Assembly (NCBI RefSeq): GCF_034702125.1
Contig: NC_085869.1
Location: forward strand, 52,100,550-52,164,549
Reading direction: 5' to 3'
Source of the DNA: Engraulis encrasicolus
Lineage: Eukaryota > Chordata > Actinopteri > Clupeiformes > Engraulidae
DNA length: 64,000 nt
Below the pieces are notes generated by a model that saw only the letters and a program-made list of their open reading frames with translations, was not told the origin of the DNA and did not search any database. Below are positions 23,801 through 36,533 of this stretch, piece after piece (the stretch's first letter is position 1; the number at the start of each line of letters is the position of its first letter). A program made the position numbers and the translations under genes.

Positions 23801-26800
23801 GTAACACATGTTAATTGCCTGCAAACATTTTGGAAAACATCAGTCATTTGAGTTACTCATGATGCATTCCTCATGAGTGTGTGTATTTTGTTGAATGGTC
23901 AAATTCTTATCAATTTTTTTAGTACATGAAATCTTGCTGCACAGATTGCATTGTTCCCTCATACAGGTAATTTAAAGCCTTTTCATTGCCCACAGTTTTG
24001 GGAGGTGATCAGTGATGAGTACGGCATTGACTCTGCTGGCCACTACAGGGAACGGCCGTCTGCTGGTATAGAAAGGGTCAATGTCTACTTCAATGAGCCT
24101 TTTGGTGAGTCTCATTGCATTTGGGAATGATTCAATTTCATTGTAAATGTATTTTTTAATCTTTGTTATGAAGGCAAAAATATACATCTTAATATTACAT
24201 CAAAGGTGTCAGTAAACGACTAATAAATCACTTTTGTATAGCACGTGTGTTGATGTGTTGTAATGTTTTTAATTTTAAGTTCCATTGATGGACAAAATGT
24301 CACTCATTACGCTCTAAACGTAGAAAATGGATTGAATGTCATTATATTACAAAATACCTAGACGACATGTTCATATATGTCATATTCTTTTCAGCTAATA
24401 AGTATGTCTCCAGATCCATTATGGTGGACTTAGAGCCTGGCACCATGGACAGTATTCGCTCAGGACCTCTGGCCCAACTTTTCAATCCTGACAACTTTAT
24501 TTATGGTGAGTAAATGACCTTGTGAAAGTATTGTACAAGATGAAAATGGCATTCAAATGTTAATGAAAAACCCACTGTACATTTCATTGAGGGATTAATT
24601 TGCCATAGATACAATATAGAATAATACTATAATATAATAATAACAGTTGTGTTGCATCATGTGTTGTGTGCTATTCGGCAGCTATGTCCAAGACAAATTT
24701 CCCTCAGGACGAATAATAAGAATCTTGAATCTTGAATATGTCACCTGTTGTAGTGAGGTCACCTTGTGGAAAGAAGCTTACAATTAAGGCTGGGTACATG
24801 GACATTGCTCCAGGATCCCTGTGCATGTGCAGATTTCATGCATAAACGCATTGCCATGCGTATTTTATCACAATTGTATTTTATATTAATATTGTGTTTA
24901 TTTCATGTCAATGCGTGCAGTAGAGCATCAGACATAAAGTACACACATCTGTGCATTGTATATGGTGAAATATTGACTGAACTGCAAGGGGCAAGCTTCT
25001 GCACTTGAGGTCGGACTACTGTCAAATGATGATGGGAAATATTAACGAGATCCCTGTTGGCTATCTGCCCCCTACCTGACCATTGACCTATGCATAAATA
25101 CACACCTGGTATTCAGTATTTACTTTTTATTTTAATAGTCTTACTTATTTCTTCATTGCTAAAGTTCTTTTTACAATTCAAAACTACAGCAATTTATCAA
25201 TTTGTTGATGTACTGTAGCAAAGAAAGGGAGTACCAAAGTACCAAAGACACAAAGGGAATAGCAGCCAGAGCACACCCACAACCCCAGGTAGTGATGGTC
25301 ACTCCAGAACCTTTCTGGAGCTTCAGATGCCGTAGCCCTGATAATGCACGCCATTCCACCATTCCACTAGTCACTGAAAAGTTAACTACCATACGTAGTG
25401 CTACACTACTCTGACATAAGACGAGCACGTTAGTGATGCACTATGACTTGGTCATTGCCATTGGTAACAGAACATTTATAAAGAAGACCTGAGATACAAG
25501 TGGGTCAAGGGGTACATCAATATTTAAAGCGGGGGTAGTACTGTAAGTAGGGAACCTGTTTCATTCAAAGGGCCACTTCAAATTGTATAAAATCCTCCAA
25601 GGGCCGTACCATGAACACAAACCAGAATTTCCCCTTTCACTTTAGGCCTATATTGAAGGTGGCTACCTTTTATAACAGACCCCACCTTTACTAGGTCCCC
25701 TGAAAATATAACTTCATTGTATTGCAAATTTAATTTATACGATTCATTTTACAAAACATTTCATGTGAAACTGTCTGACATTAAAATTATATCAGGGGCC
25801 AGATAAGACAGACTCGTGGGCTGTAAACAGGGGAGCGAAGCCCGGCTCCAAAAAGTGCAAGCAAGAATGGCACCATGTTGACGGCAAGCTTGTGGAGGTC
25901 GGCGTTGAGCTGGCCTGGGTAGTACAGGCAGGTGGTGACGCTGTAAACAGCCCCAAGGGCCATAGGTTCCCCACCCATACCTTCCGGTCTGTAAGGTGGT
26001 CACCGAGATCACCCAAATCCTCTGCTGACTGTCACAGGAGGGACCATCACAATACACTTGTTTGATTCCTAATACCCATAGGTCAGAATGGGGCAGGGAA
26101 CAACTGGGCCAAGGGGCACTACACCGAAGGCTGTGAGTTGATTGACGAGATCATGGACCGGGTGCGAAAGGAGAGCGAGGACTGCGAGTCCCTGCAGGGC
26201 TTCCAGCTCCTGCACTCCCTGGGCGGGGGCACTGGCTCAGGCCTGGGCACCTTGCTCCTGGCCAAGATCCGAGAGGAGTACCCCGACCGCATCATGGCCT
26301 CCTTCAGCGTCTTCCCATCCTCCAAGGTCTTTTGTCTTTTTTTTATTACATTACATTACACTTAGCTGATGCTTGTTTTTTATCCAAAGTGACTTTGTGG
26401 GGTTACGTGCCTTGCTCAAGGGCACTTCAGCCATGGATGAAAATGCAGGTGAGGGCGGGATATGAACCTGCAACCCTGTGATCTCAAGACCAGCGTTTTA
26501 ACCATCGAGCCATTCTAATAGTCTGGTTTGTGAAGTCCTGGGTGTGTTCCCATCCTCAAAATAAGGTTTTAGTCACTTGGTATGTTCTTGGTAGATCTGC
26601 CAAGTCTGTGCTTTTGTTAACACATTGAGTTGCATGATTGTGCGAATAGTACTACATAAATAGTTATTTCACTAATGTTTTTATGTAGGTGTCCGACACG
26701 GTGGTGGAGCCCTACAACGCCGTGCTCTCCACGCACCAGTTGCTGGACAGCGCCGACCAGACCATCTGCTTTGACAACGAGGCCCTCTATGACATCTGCT

Positions 26801-27540
26801 TCCGCAAGCTCAAGCTTCCCGCGCCCACCTACGGCGACCTGAACCACCTGGTGTCGTCCACCATGAGCGGCGTCACCACCTGCCTGCGCTACCCGGGCCA
26901 GCTCAACGCCGACCTCCGCAAGCTCGCCGTCAACATGGTGCCCTTCCCGCGCCTGCACTTCTTTGCGCCAGGCTTCGCTCCCCTGACGGCGAGAGGCAGC
27001 GCCACCTACCGAGCATTCACTGTGTCCGAGCTGGCTCAGGAGATGTTCGGAGGCGGGAATATGATGGTGGCTTGTGACCCCGGCCGCGGTGGTCGCTACC
27101 TCACCGTGGCGGCGGTTTTCCGAGGCCGCGTGTCCATGAAGGAGGTGGAGGAGCAGATGCTGGGCATGCAGCGCAAGCACAGCGCCCGATTCGTCGACTG
27201 GTTGCCCAGCAACCTGTCCGTGTCCGCCTGCGACGTGCCGCCGCGGGGGCTGTCGATGTCCGCCACGTTCGTGGCCAATACCACGGCCATCCAGGAGATC
27301 TTCCGCCGTGTGTCCGCGCAGTTCGCCTCCATGTTCCGGCGCAAGGCCTTTTTGCACTGGTACAGCGGTGAAGGCATGGACGAGATGGAGTTCACTGAAG
27401 CTGAGAGCAACGTCAATGACCTGGTGGCTGAGTACCAGTTACGCCAAGATGCTACTGCCTATGGCGATGATGATGATGATGATGATGATGCTGATGCTGA
27501 TGATGCGGAGGTGGTGGATGAGGAGCCAGATAGTAGATGA
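23744..27540 (+). CDS. tubb1: Divergent beta-tubulin, TUBB1 (class VI)-like, five coding exons
   Basis: Beta-tubulin pairs with alpha-tubulin to form the GTP-binding heterodimer of microtubules. Coding exons are 23744-23800, 23996-24104, 24395-24505, 26082-26326 and 26689-27540, all joined by GT-AG introns, giving 457 residues (typical beta-tubulins have about 445-451). Visible hallmarks are the N-terminal MREI autoregulatory start, QCGNQIG near residues 11-17, [13 protein letters not shown], the nucleotide-binding GGGTGSG near residue 140, [31 protein letters not shown], and [14 protein letters not shown] near the C-terminus. The body departs widely from conserved class I-IV isotypes and has one extra residue in the [10 protein letters not shown] loop. 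Divergence and tail suggest the haematopoietic TUBB1 class, but the paralogue assignment is inference. The first three introns match the classic vertebrate beta-tubulin positions; the fourth, after codon 174, is additional. The start ATG has A at -3. No frame break is seen. Confidence 0.93.
23996..24104 (+). CDS. tubb1: tubb1-like coding exon 2 (residues 20-55)
   Basis: The acceptor is cccacag and the donor g|gtgagt. It starts [12 protein letters not shown] and ends NVYFNEPF plus one base, a phase 1 junction. Length and phase match vertebrate beta-tubulin exon 2. Confidence 0.92.
24395..24505 (+). CDS. tubb1: tubb1-like coding exon 3 (residues 56-92)
   Basis: The acceptor is cttttcag and the donor g|gtgagt, phase 1 on both sides. 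It encodes [20 protein letters not shown] and then the segment ending FNPDNFIY, the conserved region before the [14 protein letters not shown] block. The 111-bp length is the usual one for beta-tubulin exon 3. Confidence 0.92.
25375..25475 (-). repeat. Dispersed repeat family R1, copy in tubulin intron 3
   Basis: Carries cactatgacttggtcattg, the complement of the family landmark, and gttaactaccatacgtagtg shared with 31871. Confidence 0.75.
25831..25940 (-). pseudogene. Inverted partial copy of tubulin exon 5 inside intron 3
   Basis: The minus strand reads [20 protein letters not shown], then NMVPF, then loses frame. About 97 of 110 bases match 26871-26982 of exon 5, with one 2-base gap that causes the frameshift. 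All five substitutions in the first 70 bases fall at parental CpG sites. The copy is bounded by direct repeats CTGTAAACAG at 25821-25830 and 25941-25950. It is antisense to the host gene. Confidence 0.88.
26082..26326 (+). CDS. tubb1: tubb1-like coding exon 4 (residues 93-174)
   Basis: The acceptor is acccatag and the donor AAG|gtcttt. It encodes [17 protein letters not shown], then the tubulin signature GGGTGSG, and ends SFSVFPSSK. In most vertebrate beta-tubulins this exon runs on without a break into the sequence starting VSDTVVEP; here it is cut by a 362-bp phase 0 intron. Confidence 0.92.
26327..26688 (+). other. Extra intron 4 of the tubulin gene, carrying a SINE
   Basis: GT-AG intron of 362 bp between codons 174 and 175, phase 0. 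Classic vertebrate beta-tubulin genes have no intron here. Positions 26341-26520 hold a tRNA-derived SINE in minus orientation, so about half of the intron is repeat. Confidence 0.85.
26341..26520 (-). mobile_element. tRNA-derived SINE copy in tubulin intron 4
   Basis: Read on the minus strand, a tRNA-like head (ggctcgatggttaaaacgct, with a box-B-like ggttgcaggttcatatcc) is followed by ggctgaagtgcccttgagca. The same order occurs on the + strand at 56631-56740. The distal end is the ttacattacattacactta motif common in teleost repeats. Confidence 0.65.
26689..27540 (+). CDS. tubb1: tubb1-like coding exon 5 (residues 175-457) and stop
   Basis: The acceptor is ttatgtag and the first codons read [14 protein letters not shown]. 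The exon holds the rest of the GTPase core, the taxane/colchicine region and the C-terminal helices. It is much richer in GC and CpG than its surroundings, especially at third codon positions. After [16 protein letters not shown] comes an acidic tail with eight consecutive Asp codons (GAT microsatellite), then a mixed Ala/Asp/Glu stretch ending PDSR and TGA. Confidence 0.93.
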   Translation: MSDTVVEPYNAVLSTHQLLDSADQTICFDNEALYDICFRKLKLPAPTYGDLNHLVSSTMSGVTTCLRYPGQLNADLRKLAVNMVPFPRLHFFAPGFAPLTARGSATYRAFTVSELAQEMFGGGNMMVACDPGRGGRYLTVAAVFRGRVSMKEVEEQMLGMQRKHSARFVDWLPSNLSVSACDVPPRGLSMSATFVANTTAIQEIFRRVSAQFASMFRRKAFLHWYSGEGMDEMEFTEAESNVNDLVAEYQLRQDATAYGDDDDDDDDADADDAEVVDEEPDSR

Positions 27541-27555
27541 AATGAAGGGACTAGA

Positions 27556-27571
27556 TGTTACTGCCTATGAT

Positions 27572-27602
<31 letters not shown>

Positions 27603-27637
27603 AGGAGGAGGAATTGGAGGACCCAAATACTAAATGA
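27556..27637 (+). pseudogene. Duplicated tubulin C-terminal-tail block in the 3' UTR
   Basis: Just after the tubulin stop, the sequence reads in another frame as DVTAYDD, a run of Glu codons, then LEDPNTK and a stop. DVTAY parallels DATAY of the real tail, and the DNA around gatgttactgcctatgatga matches gatgctactgcctatggcga at 27459. This looks like a tandem duplicate or ancestral version of the tail exon end, now outside the frame used by the long ORF. Confidence 0.6.
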
Positions 27638-27843
27638 AGTGGTAACACTTTAAATTAGTGCTCACGTTAGCCTCTAACGCATGATGATGGGTGAAAAAAA
27701 ATGTGGGTGGATTGAAAAAGTGAGTTTAGTGGTTTTAGAAGATAGGCCTATGCAGCACTGCAGCCTAGGCTTGAAGTTCCCTTGAGAAGAGCATATAGAC
27801 CCCGAATTGATGCTCCATACAGACTGTTCCCTAGGCCTAGTTG

Positions 27844-27849
27844 AATAAA
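27844..27849 (+). terminator. Polyadenylation signal AATAAA
   Basis: A canonical AATAAA sits about 300 bases after the tubulin stop codon, followed by a T-rich stretch from 27871. It is the first AATAAA downstream on this strand and probably ends the tubulin 3' UTR. Confidence 0.6.
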
Positions 27850-27904
27850 GATGTAGATTACCAGTGGGTAATTTTCTTTTTTTTTCAAGATATTTTTTGG
27901 TCTT

Positions 27905-28016
27905 TTAGCTCCTTAAGACACGGCATTAGCTGTTACCAGAATGGCAATGACCAAGTCGTAATGTATTACTAAAGGCCCCGTGCACTATCATAGTAGTGTA
28001 GTACTATAATAGCTAA
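27905..28016 (+). repeat. Dispersed repeat family R1, copy 3
   Basis: Begins tccttaagacacggcattag and keeps about 90 bp closely matching 15588-15690. Confidence 0.85.
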
Positions 28017-28084
28017 CTTTCAATGTTTATTACATCATGCCACAGGAGGTACGGCGTGCATTAAGGGGATAAACTTTACCCGTA

Positions 28085-28222
28085 TTAGTGACAGGATAGT
28101 TTGAAAGAGAGACAGGAAACGTTTCTGAGAGAGAGACAGGAAAGGGTCGGCAAAGGACACTGGCCAGAGTCAAACCCGGGTCGCCCGCTTAGTAGACGCG
28201 TGCCCTACCGTTAAGCCATGAC
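28085..28222 (-). mobile_element. tRNA-derived SINE
   Basis: The minus strand reads catggcttaacggtagggca, a box A-like head, then a box B-like gggtttgactc, followed by the repeated tttcctgtctctct body. Confidence 0.7.
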
Positions 28223-30875
<2,653 letters not shown>

Positions 30876-31160
30876 CACTCCATCAGTCAACATGGCACTC
30901 CAGGTTTATCTCCTTCCTATCTATCTATCAATCTATCCGGCAGCTATCTATCTTTAATTGGAAACGCAACCTTGGGAAATCCAAAGGCATTGGCGTGTGT
31001 CACTTGAGCCATTAAAACATTAGCGGTGCTATGCCCCCAGAGACCTCAGTATATTCAGCCTCTTGCTTCTGCCCTGTGGCCTGGGGACTGCTTTTTGCCC
31101 AGTGTGTGTGTGCGTGTGTGCATGTGTGCGTGATGTGTGTGTGGCCATGCCCCATGCAGG

Positions 31161-31554
<394 letters not shown>

Positions 31555-31751
31555 CCTGCTCCTTGTCCTCACCCTCCACTTAACTGTAAGATGAGCAGGG
31601 CAGGGGATAGGGAAGTGGGCAGAAGTCTTGGAGGGTGTGAGATGCTGTCTTGAGTGGCGCATCAACTCTTTCATATGACACTTAACGTGGTACTTAAAGC
31701 AACAAAACTAGTAGATTGTGGCTTTGGTCCCTCTGCAGGTTGGAAGTGGAA

Positions 31752-31763
31752 TTGTTGTTGTTT

Positions 31764-31811
<48 letters not shown>

Positions 31812-31812
31812 C
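31752..31812. repeat. (TTG)n microsatellite
   Basis: About 18 TTG units with one TTT interruption. Confidence 0.95.
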
Positions 31813-31865
31813 TACTGCTGCTATCATTCGTAGTGGTCCCATAATGCATCACTGTGATAGTCTTT

Positions 31866-31965
31866 GAAAAGTTAACTACCATAGTAGGCTACTACACTAA
31901 TATGACATAACACAGGCCTTTTAGTAACACACTAAGACTTGGCATTGCCATTTTGGTATCTGCAA
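31866..31965 (-). repeat. Dispersed repeat family R1, copy 4
   Basis: More diverged; gaaaagttaactaccatag and cttggcattgccatt match the intron 3 copy. Confidence 0.7.
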
Positions 31966-32104
31966 ATTGCCTTATGGGTTAACAGAGTAATAATGTGAGG
32001 TGTTTCCAGACCAATTGAGATCTGGCTAATACCTAATACTGACCTTGCTCACTCCGGAAATCAGAGCTTATGAGAACTGACAAGGTTGGTTCCAAATTCC
32101 TGCT

Positions 32105-32250
32105 AAAAAGTGAATTGGCCCAGTCGACTGGGCATGGACTGCTGCGATTCGATTCCCAACCCGAGAATTTCCTGATCCTCCCCCATCTCTCTGTCACACT
32201 CATTTCCTGTCCCACTCTTCACTGTCCTGTCTAAATAAAGTTGAAGCCTC
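32105..32250 (+). mobile_element. tRNA-derived SINE, 5'-worn
   Basis: Box-B-like gcgattcgattcccaac followed by atttcctgatcctcccccat and cactgtcctgtctaaataaa, the same 3' body as the SINE at 10061. Confidence 0.75.
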
Positions 32251-33954
32251 CCCCCCAGTATAAAAACCCCTCCGTCCTGAATATTGGAATGAACGTAATT
32301 CTACAAGCACTTCGGATTGCAGCATAACTCATGTGGGAATCAGCTACAACTGTTTGAGTCTGGCGTAATAACTTTTTTCCAGAGTCAGACCTCCCTCCTA
32401 CAAATCTGGTTAGAGAGGTTGTATCCCACTGAGGGTGACAAAATAAATTCTGAAATGTTTTCCTTGCCATTACAGCTTGATGACCCACAGAAATGGATTT
32501 GGGAAAAAGCAACTTAGTGCTACTTTAATTCTATTCCTCACTCACATATATGTACAAATAAGCACATAAGCCTACACAAAAACACCACCCCTACACACAC
32601 CCCTTGCGTCATGCATGTCCAGTTGACTGTAATGTTGTTTCTCAAACGTGTTGCTCTGAAACTGTGGGAATTTGAGAGTCCTCACATGCTCCCACCAGTA
32701 GTGTATAGCTTCAGAGACACCTGCAAATTGGGACTACTGACATGCCCAGTATAGGACAGTAATGAGAGTGACATACAATCTGCTCCACTTCATTAGATGG
32801 TGAGTCCTCCACCACCCATACCGTATATGGAGGAGGACTGGTATCATGTGTGTAACCAGGTTTACAAAGAGGGACACATGAGACCATTTCTCTCGAGGAC
32901 CCGTAAACGTGTGGCCACGGTGCAAACAACTGTTCCATTAACAGCAACTGCGGTGAGCAGGGCCACTAATAGCATTGGCTGGGCCCAGGACCAAGTCATT
33001 TGAAAGGGCCCTCTTCTCAATACATTCAATGTAATGTGGACCCAATTGTGGGCCCCTCTGTCCCTGGGCCCGGGGCAACTGACCCCTTTGTCCCCCCTTG
33101 TCGGCTTCCCTGGCTATAAGTACCCAATGCTAACCCATGCAAGATGAATGATGGTCCAAAGTAGCACTCCGTGCAAAGAAAAGTCTAAACTTAACTGTCA
33201 ATTTTGGCATGTGTCACGGCAATAAGAACCATTAACCTATTACCTACAACTAACAAAGTGCTCATTTGGGAAAGGCCACTGGAGTCTTAAAGCATGTTTC
33301 TTGTGTAACTTTTGACAAGGTCTGATTATGTAACCAGGAACCCAGTTACTAGCGACTGCATTAGTTTGTACCAAGAAGAAAAAATGTCGCCTCTAATTCG
33401 AATAGTCTGTATATAATTCCCTTTCATTGAGCAGGACACTTTGTACTCACTTAGAGGCTGTTGACACGTAGTATGTACTGGCTCTTTTCCACTACTGTTT
33501 TTCTGGTAGGCCTACAGCTCGACATGGCCGCCAGTTTTTGCTTTTCGGTTGGGCATGACCTTTTGGAAATCATAGCGGTCCCATTGAACAAATCTTAGTC
33601 AACATAATGTCCGGCAGAAATTGGGGCAGCAATGCGACATGGCATAATGTGCTGGTGCCGTTCCAGCACAGAATACTGGCAATGCACCAGGGGTGAACTT
33701 CCATGAGGAATGGGTTGGTCATAGGCACTCCCTAATCATCAGATCCAGCAGACAAAACCCTAAATAAAACCATTTGGAATAATTAATATATTATCCATCA
33801 CTTTTTGTAATGTATTTTTTTTCCTGATTCTGACTCCTCCGTTGTTTAACTCAAAGTGATGGTGTCTGAGTATTTTCACAAGTTTACTAACTAGTTGAAG
33901 GAGAGGCTTGTGCACATCCCAGGGAAAGGTGCAGGACGAAGGTCAACTGTAGAT
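32251..33954. other. No gene; possible repeat fragments
   Basis: 32957-33108 begins cagggccactaatagcattg and ends ggcttccctg, weakly hAT-like but without a matching target duplication. 33515-33565 (agctcgacatggccgccagt) resembles the repeat at 50235-50290. Otherwise unrecognised. Confidence 0.4.
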
Positions 33955-34131
33955 TTCAGAGTGAGGCGTCCGCACACTTAGAATCCTTTTTGTTTGTTTT
34001 ATTTTTTCATGGCAGGATAACGTTTCGACCTCAAAATCTGAAGAAGACTGTTGAGGTCGAAACATTATCCTGCCAAGGAAAAATAAAATAAACAAAAAGG
34101 ATTCTAAGTGTGCGGACTCCTCACTCTGAAA
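33955..34131. repeat. Near-perfect hairpin, about 80-bp arms
   Basis: tttcagagtgagg at the left pairs with cctcactctgaaa at the right and the whole arm pairs inward to ttgaggtcgaaac against gtttcgacctcaa. The loop is about 17 nt (aatctgaagaagactg). Only a handful of mismatches. Confidence 0.93.
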
Positions 34132-35285
34132 ACTAAAGTTTACTAACTACTTGCATATGTACTACATGTTCTCATGGTCTAATGAAAGGCTATAGGCCTA
34201 CGCTACACTACCAGGAGAGTCCAGGATTAATGTGGTCGGTTGGTCAGGGCAGTGATAGCAGATGGAAAAAAGCTTTTTCTGAAGAGTGCTCTGCTGGTCT
34301 TAATACGAAATGTTATGCAACACCACCAGAGATCTGAGAATAGGCTATAACCTAAGTAAGCAGCATTGAAGCAGTTAACTCAATGCAACAATTAACTCAA
34401 TAAGCTCAGGGGGAACTACACTAGTACATGGAACTATGGTACAGGGAACTGGGCTGAGGTGGAATTTTGTCACATGTACCAGGAGAAAAAGAAAGATTTA
34501 AAGGAAGAGAGTTTGGAACGACGAAAATGGGTTTTGTGGACACTCTGATAGTGGTAACCAGAAAGTCCCCTGCATGTGCCGTGGAGGGGATGGCAGTGAG
34601 AACTGACACTCAGGACAGCGCTTCTCAGTATTCCTGTGTGGAAGACACAAACAAGCAAATGAAAAACACCTGGCATGCCACAAAGCATTCCTAAAAACAC
34701 CACACGTTTTCTGTCATTCTCGAAGAGTTTTACATATTCCCATGTGCGTGGGGGAAAAAAATCTTTCAGTCTATTTACGTGTTTTCAGTTTGCTGAAGTA
34801 CATATTTTTAACTTTTTTAACTTTGTTCAAGTTTCTTTAGCATAAAACGTTTATGACATTGACAATGTTTGTGGCTCATCCATGACTGTGTCATGACACT
34901 CTGTTGACACTATTGTGACACTGTTATGTCATGTCACACTGTCATGCCAATGTTGAATGCGCATAGACACGCGCACGCACATGCACACAGGTACACGCAC
35001 GCACACACAGCTTTTAGTTTTGCACTCCTTTGGTAATTAACTCATTATTAGTTGGACAATTGTGATGAAAAACTTCCTGTTTGTCTTTCACTGACTTATC
35101 TGAGGAAACCTCAATATGAGATAATGGATATATCTGACATCTTAAGAAAGCAGAACAAAACCCTTCAAGAGCCATGTGACGTCACAGAACAGAATGTCAA
35201 AAAGCATGACTAAAATGTCTAAATGGTGAACACACAGTCAGTCATAATCATAAATACCTCAGGTAATGGCTCAGTGCAGATTAGT
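34132..35285. other. No gene recognised
   Basis: Non-coding. 34880-34950 contains a degenerate array of TGTCATGTCACAC-like words. Confidence 0.5.
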
Positions 35286-35515
35286 TTTTCTCAACGGGGC
35301 TCTACAGCCCCTCAGTTTGTGTTGAGGAGCTCTTGGGGGGGGGGGGGGGGGGGGCAGACCTTAGTTGCCATTGGGGGATATGAGTGTATTTTATTTTAAT
35401 TTTTAATACTAAGGGGGGCATTGGGCGTTGGCAGGCTTATGATGATGTCAAGTGGGTGTTTGGAGGGTTATGATGAGGTCCAAGGGGCATTTATTAAAAA
35501 AAGGTTGAGAATCAC
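35286..35515. mobile_element. Possible hAT-like element
   Basis: Left tagtttttctcaac and right gttgagaatcactg are imperfect inverse ends; a poly(G) run lies at 35335-35354. No convincing target duplication. Confidence 0.4.
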
Positions 35516-35545
35516 TGGCGTAGAGGCACAGCTACTAGTGTGCTC

Positions 35546-35924
35546 CAGGGCTTGACATTAACTTTTTCACCCACCGGCCTCTGTGGCCAGTGGTTTTCCA
35601 GAGTCACTAGCCATTCAGGTATTCCACTAGTCACCGATTTTATTTATTTTATTTTTTTCTTTATCATGATAGCATATGTCTAACCTCAGAAGATGAGTGT
35701 ATAGCTCTCTACATGGAAGTAGGCTATATCAAGCAATTTTTCTTGAACTTAAATGCAAACAATTGACACAGAAGGGGCAAACAATAGAATATAGGCTATG
35801 ATGCGTAAGTCATACCAAGGAATAAGCTGGAAGCCAAATTGGCTAGTGACACTGAAAGTATTACTAGCCACAGCCAAGTTTTACCCGCATTTGGCCGGTT
35901 TTCTGGTGCCAGTGTCAAGCCCTG
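35546..35924. mobile_element. Non-autonomous hAT element
   Basis: CAGGGCTTGACATTAAC.../...GTGTCAAGCCCTG ends, with the perfect 8-bp duplication GTGTGCTC at 35538-35545 and 35925-35932. Length 379 bp, no ORF. Confidence 0.9.
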
Positions 35925-36364
35925 GTGTGCTCTAAAAATGATGCTACATGTGAAGGAGACTTCAATTAGACACACTTACTACATGCGTAATTATAATTAG
36001 TAACAAGTGACCAGGGGCACGACCAGAACAACTGTTTACTGTTTGAACAAAAACAAGCAGCCTTAACTCATTTTAGCATCTGCAAAAAGGCACCTGCAAA
36101 CGCCTGCTGAATACCTAAGGCCTTTTTGGAAAAAGGTGCCCTCTGTCTATTAAAACCCAAATATCTCAGCCTCCGAAGCACACAAAAACATGACATGAGT
36201 TGCATTTAAAAGCTAGGACCCTCATCTTGCATTATAATGTGTTCATTCAGCTCTGACATACTCACCTTTTAAATGAAAAACTCAGATCTCAAGAGCCTGA
36301 ATGCAGCGTACATGTAGGCCTATGTCGCTCCTGTCGCAGATTCGTATGGCTAAAATGCATTAAA

Positions 36365-36440
36365 CAACAGGTAGACATGCCGCTCAGACATATCGCTATT
36401 TAGACATACCGCTATTCAGACATACCGCTATTCAGACACC
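36365..36440 (+). repeat. Array of 16-bp units, left side
   Basis: About four units of cagacataccgctatt (variable). The reverse complement, tgtctgaatagcggca, is arrayed at 37493-37543. Confidence 0.85.
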
Positions 36441-36449
36441 AGATATGCC

Positions 36450-36523
36450 TTAGGGTTAGGGTTAAGGTTAGAGTCAGGGTTAGGGTTAGGGTTAGGGTTA
36501 GGGTTAGGGTTGGGGTTAGGGTA
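36450..36523. repeat. Interstitial telomere-like (TTAGGG)n
   Basis: Roughly ten TTAGGG units with a few substitutions, on the + strand. Confidence 0.9.
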
Positions 36524-36533
36524 ACTGCATGCA

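Larger units (their letters stand above)
24506..26081 (+). other. Tubulin intron 3: contents
   Basis: Contains a LINE-tail-like stretch near 24680-24735 (aatttccctcaggacgaata), a minus-strand copy of a dispersed repeat (25375-25475), and the antisense tubulin fragment (25831-25940). The remainder is AT-rich and I recognise nothing else. Confidence 0.6.

Noticed and set aside
26617..27357. A 246-codon minus-strand ORF across tubulin exon 5
   Set aside because: Shadow frame of a GC-rich coding exon; low-complexity His/Gly/Glu composition typical of antisense to tubulin.
32957..33108. hAT element starting cagggccac
   Set aside because: The ends match weakly and the flanks GCGGTGAG and GCTATAAG are not a target duplication.
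36450..36523. True chromosome end
   Set aside because: Only about ten imperfect TTAGGG units, with ordinary sequence on both sides; interstitial.
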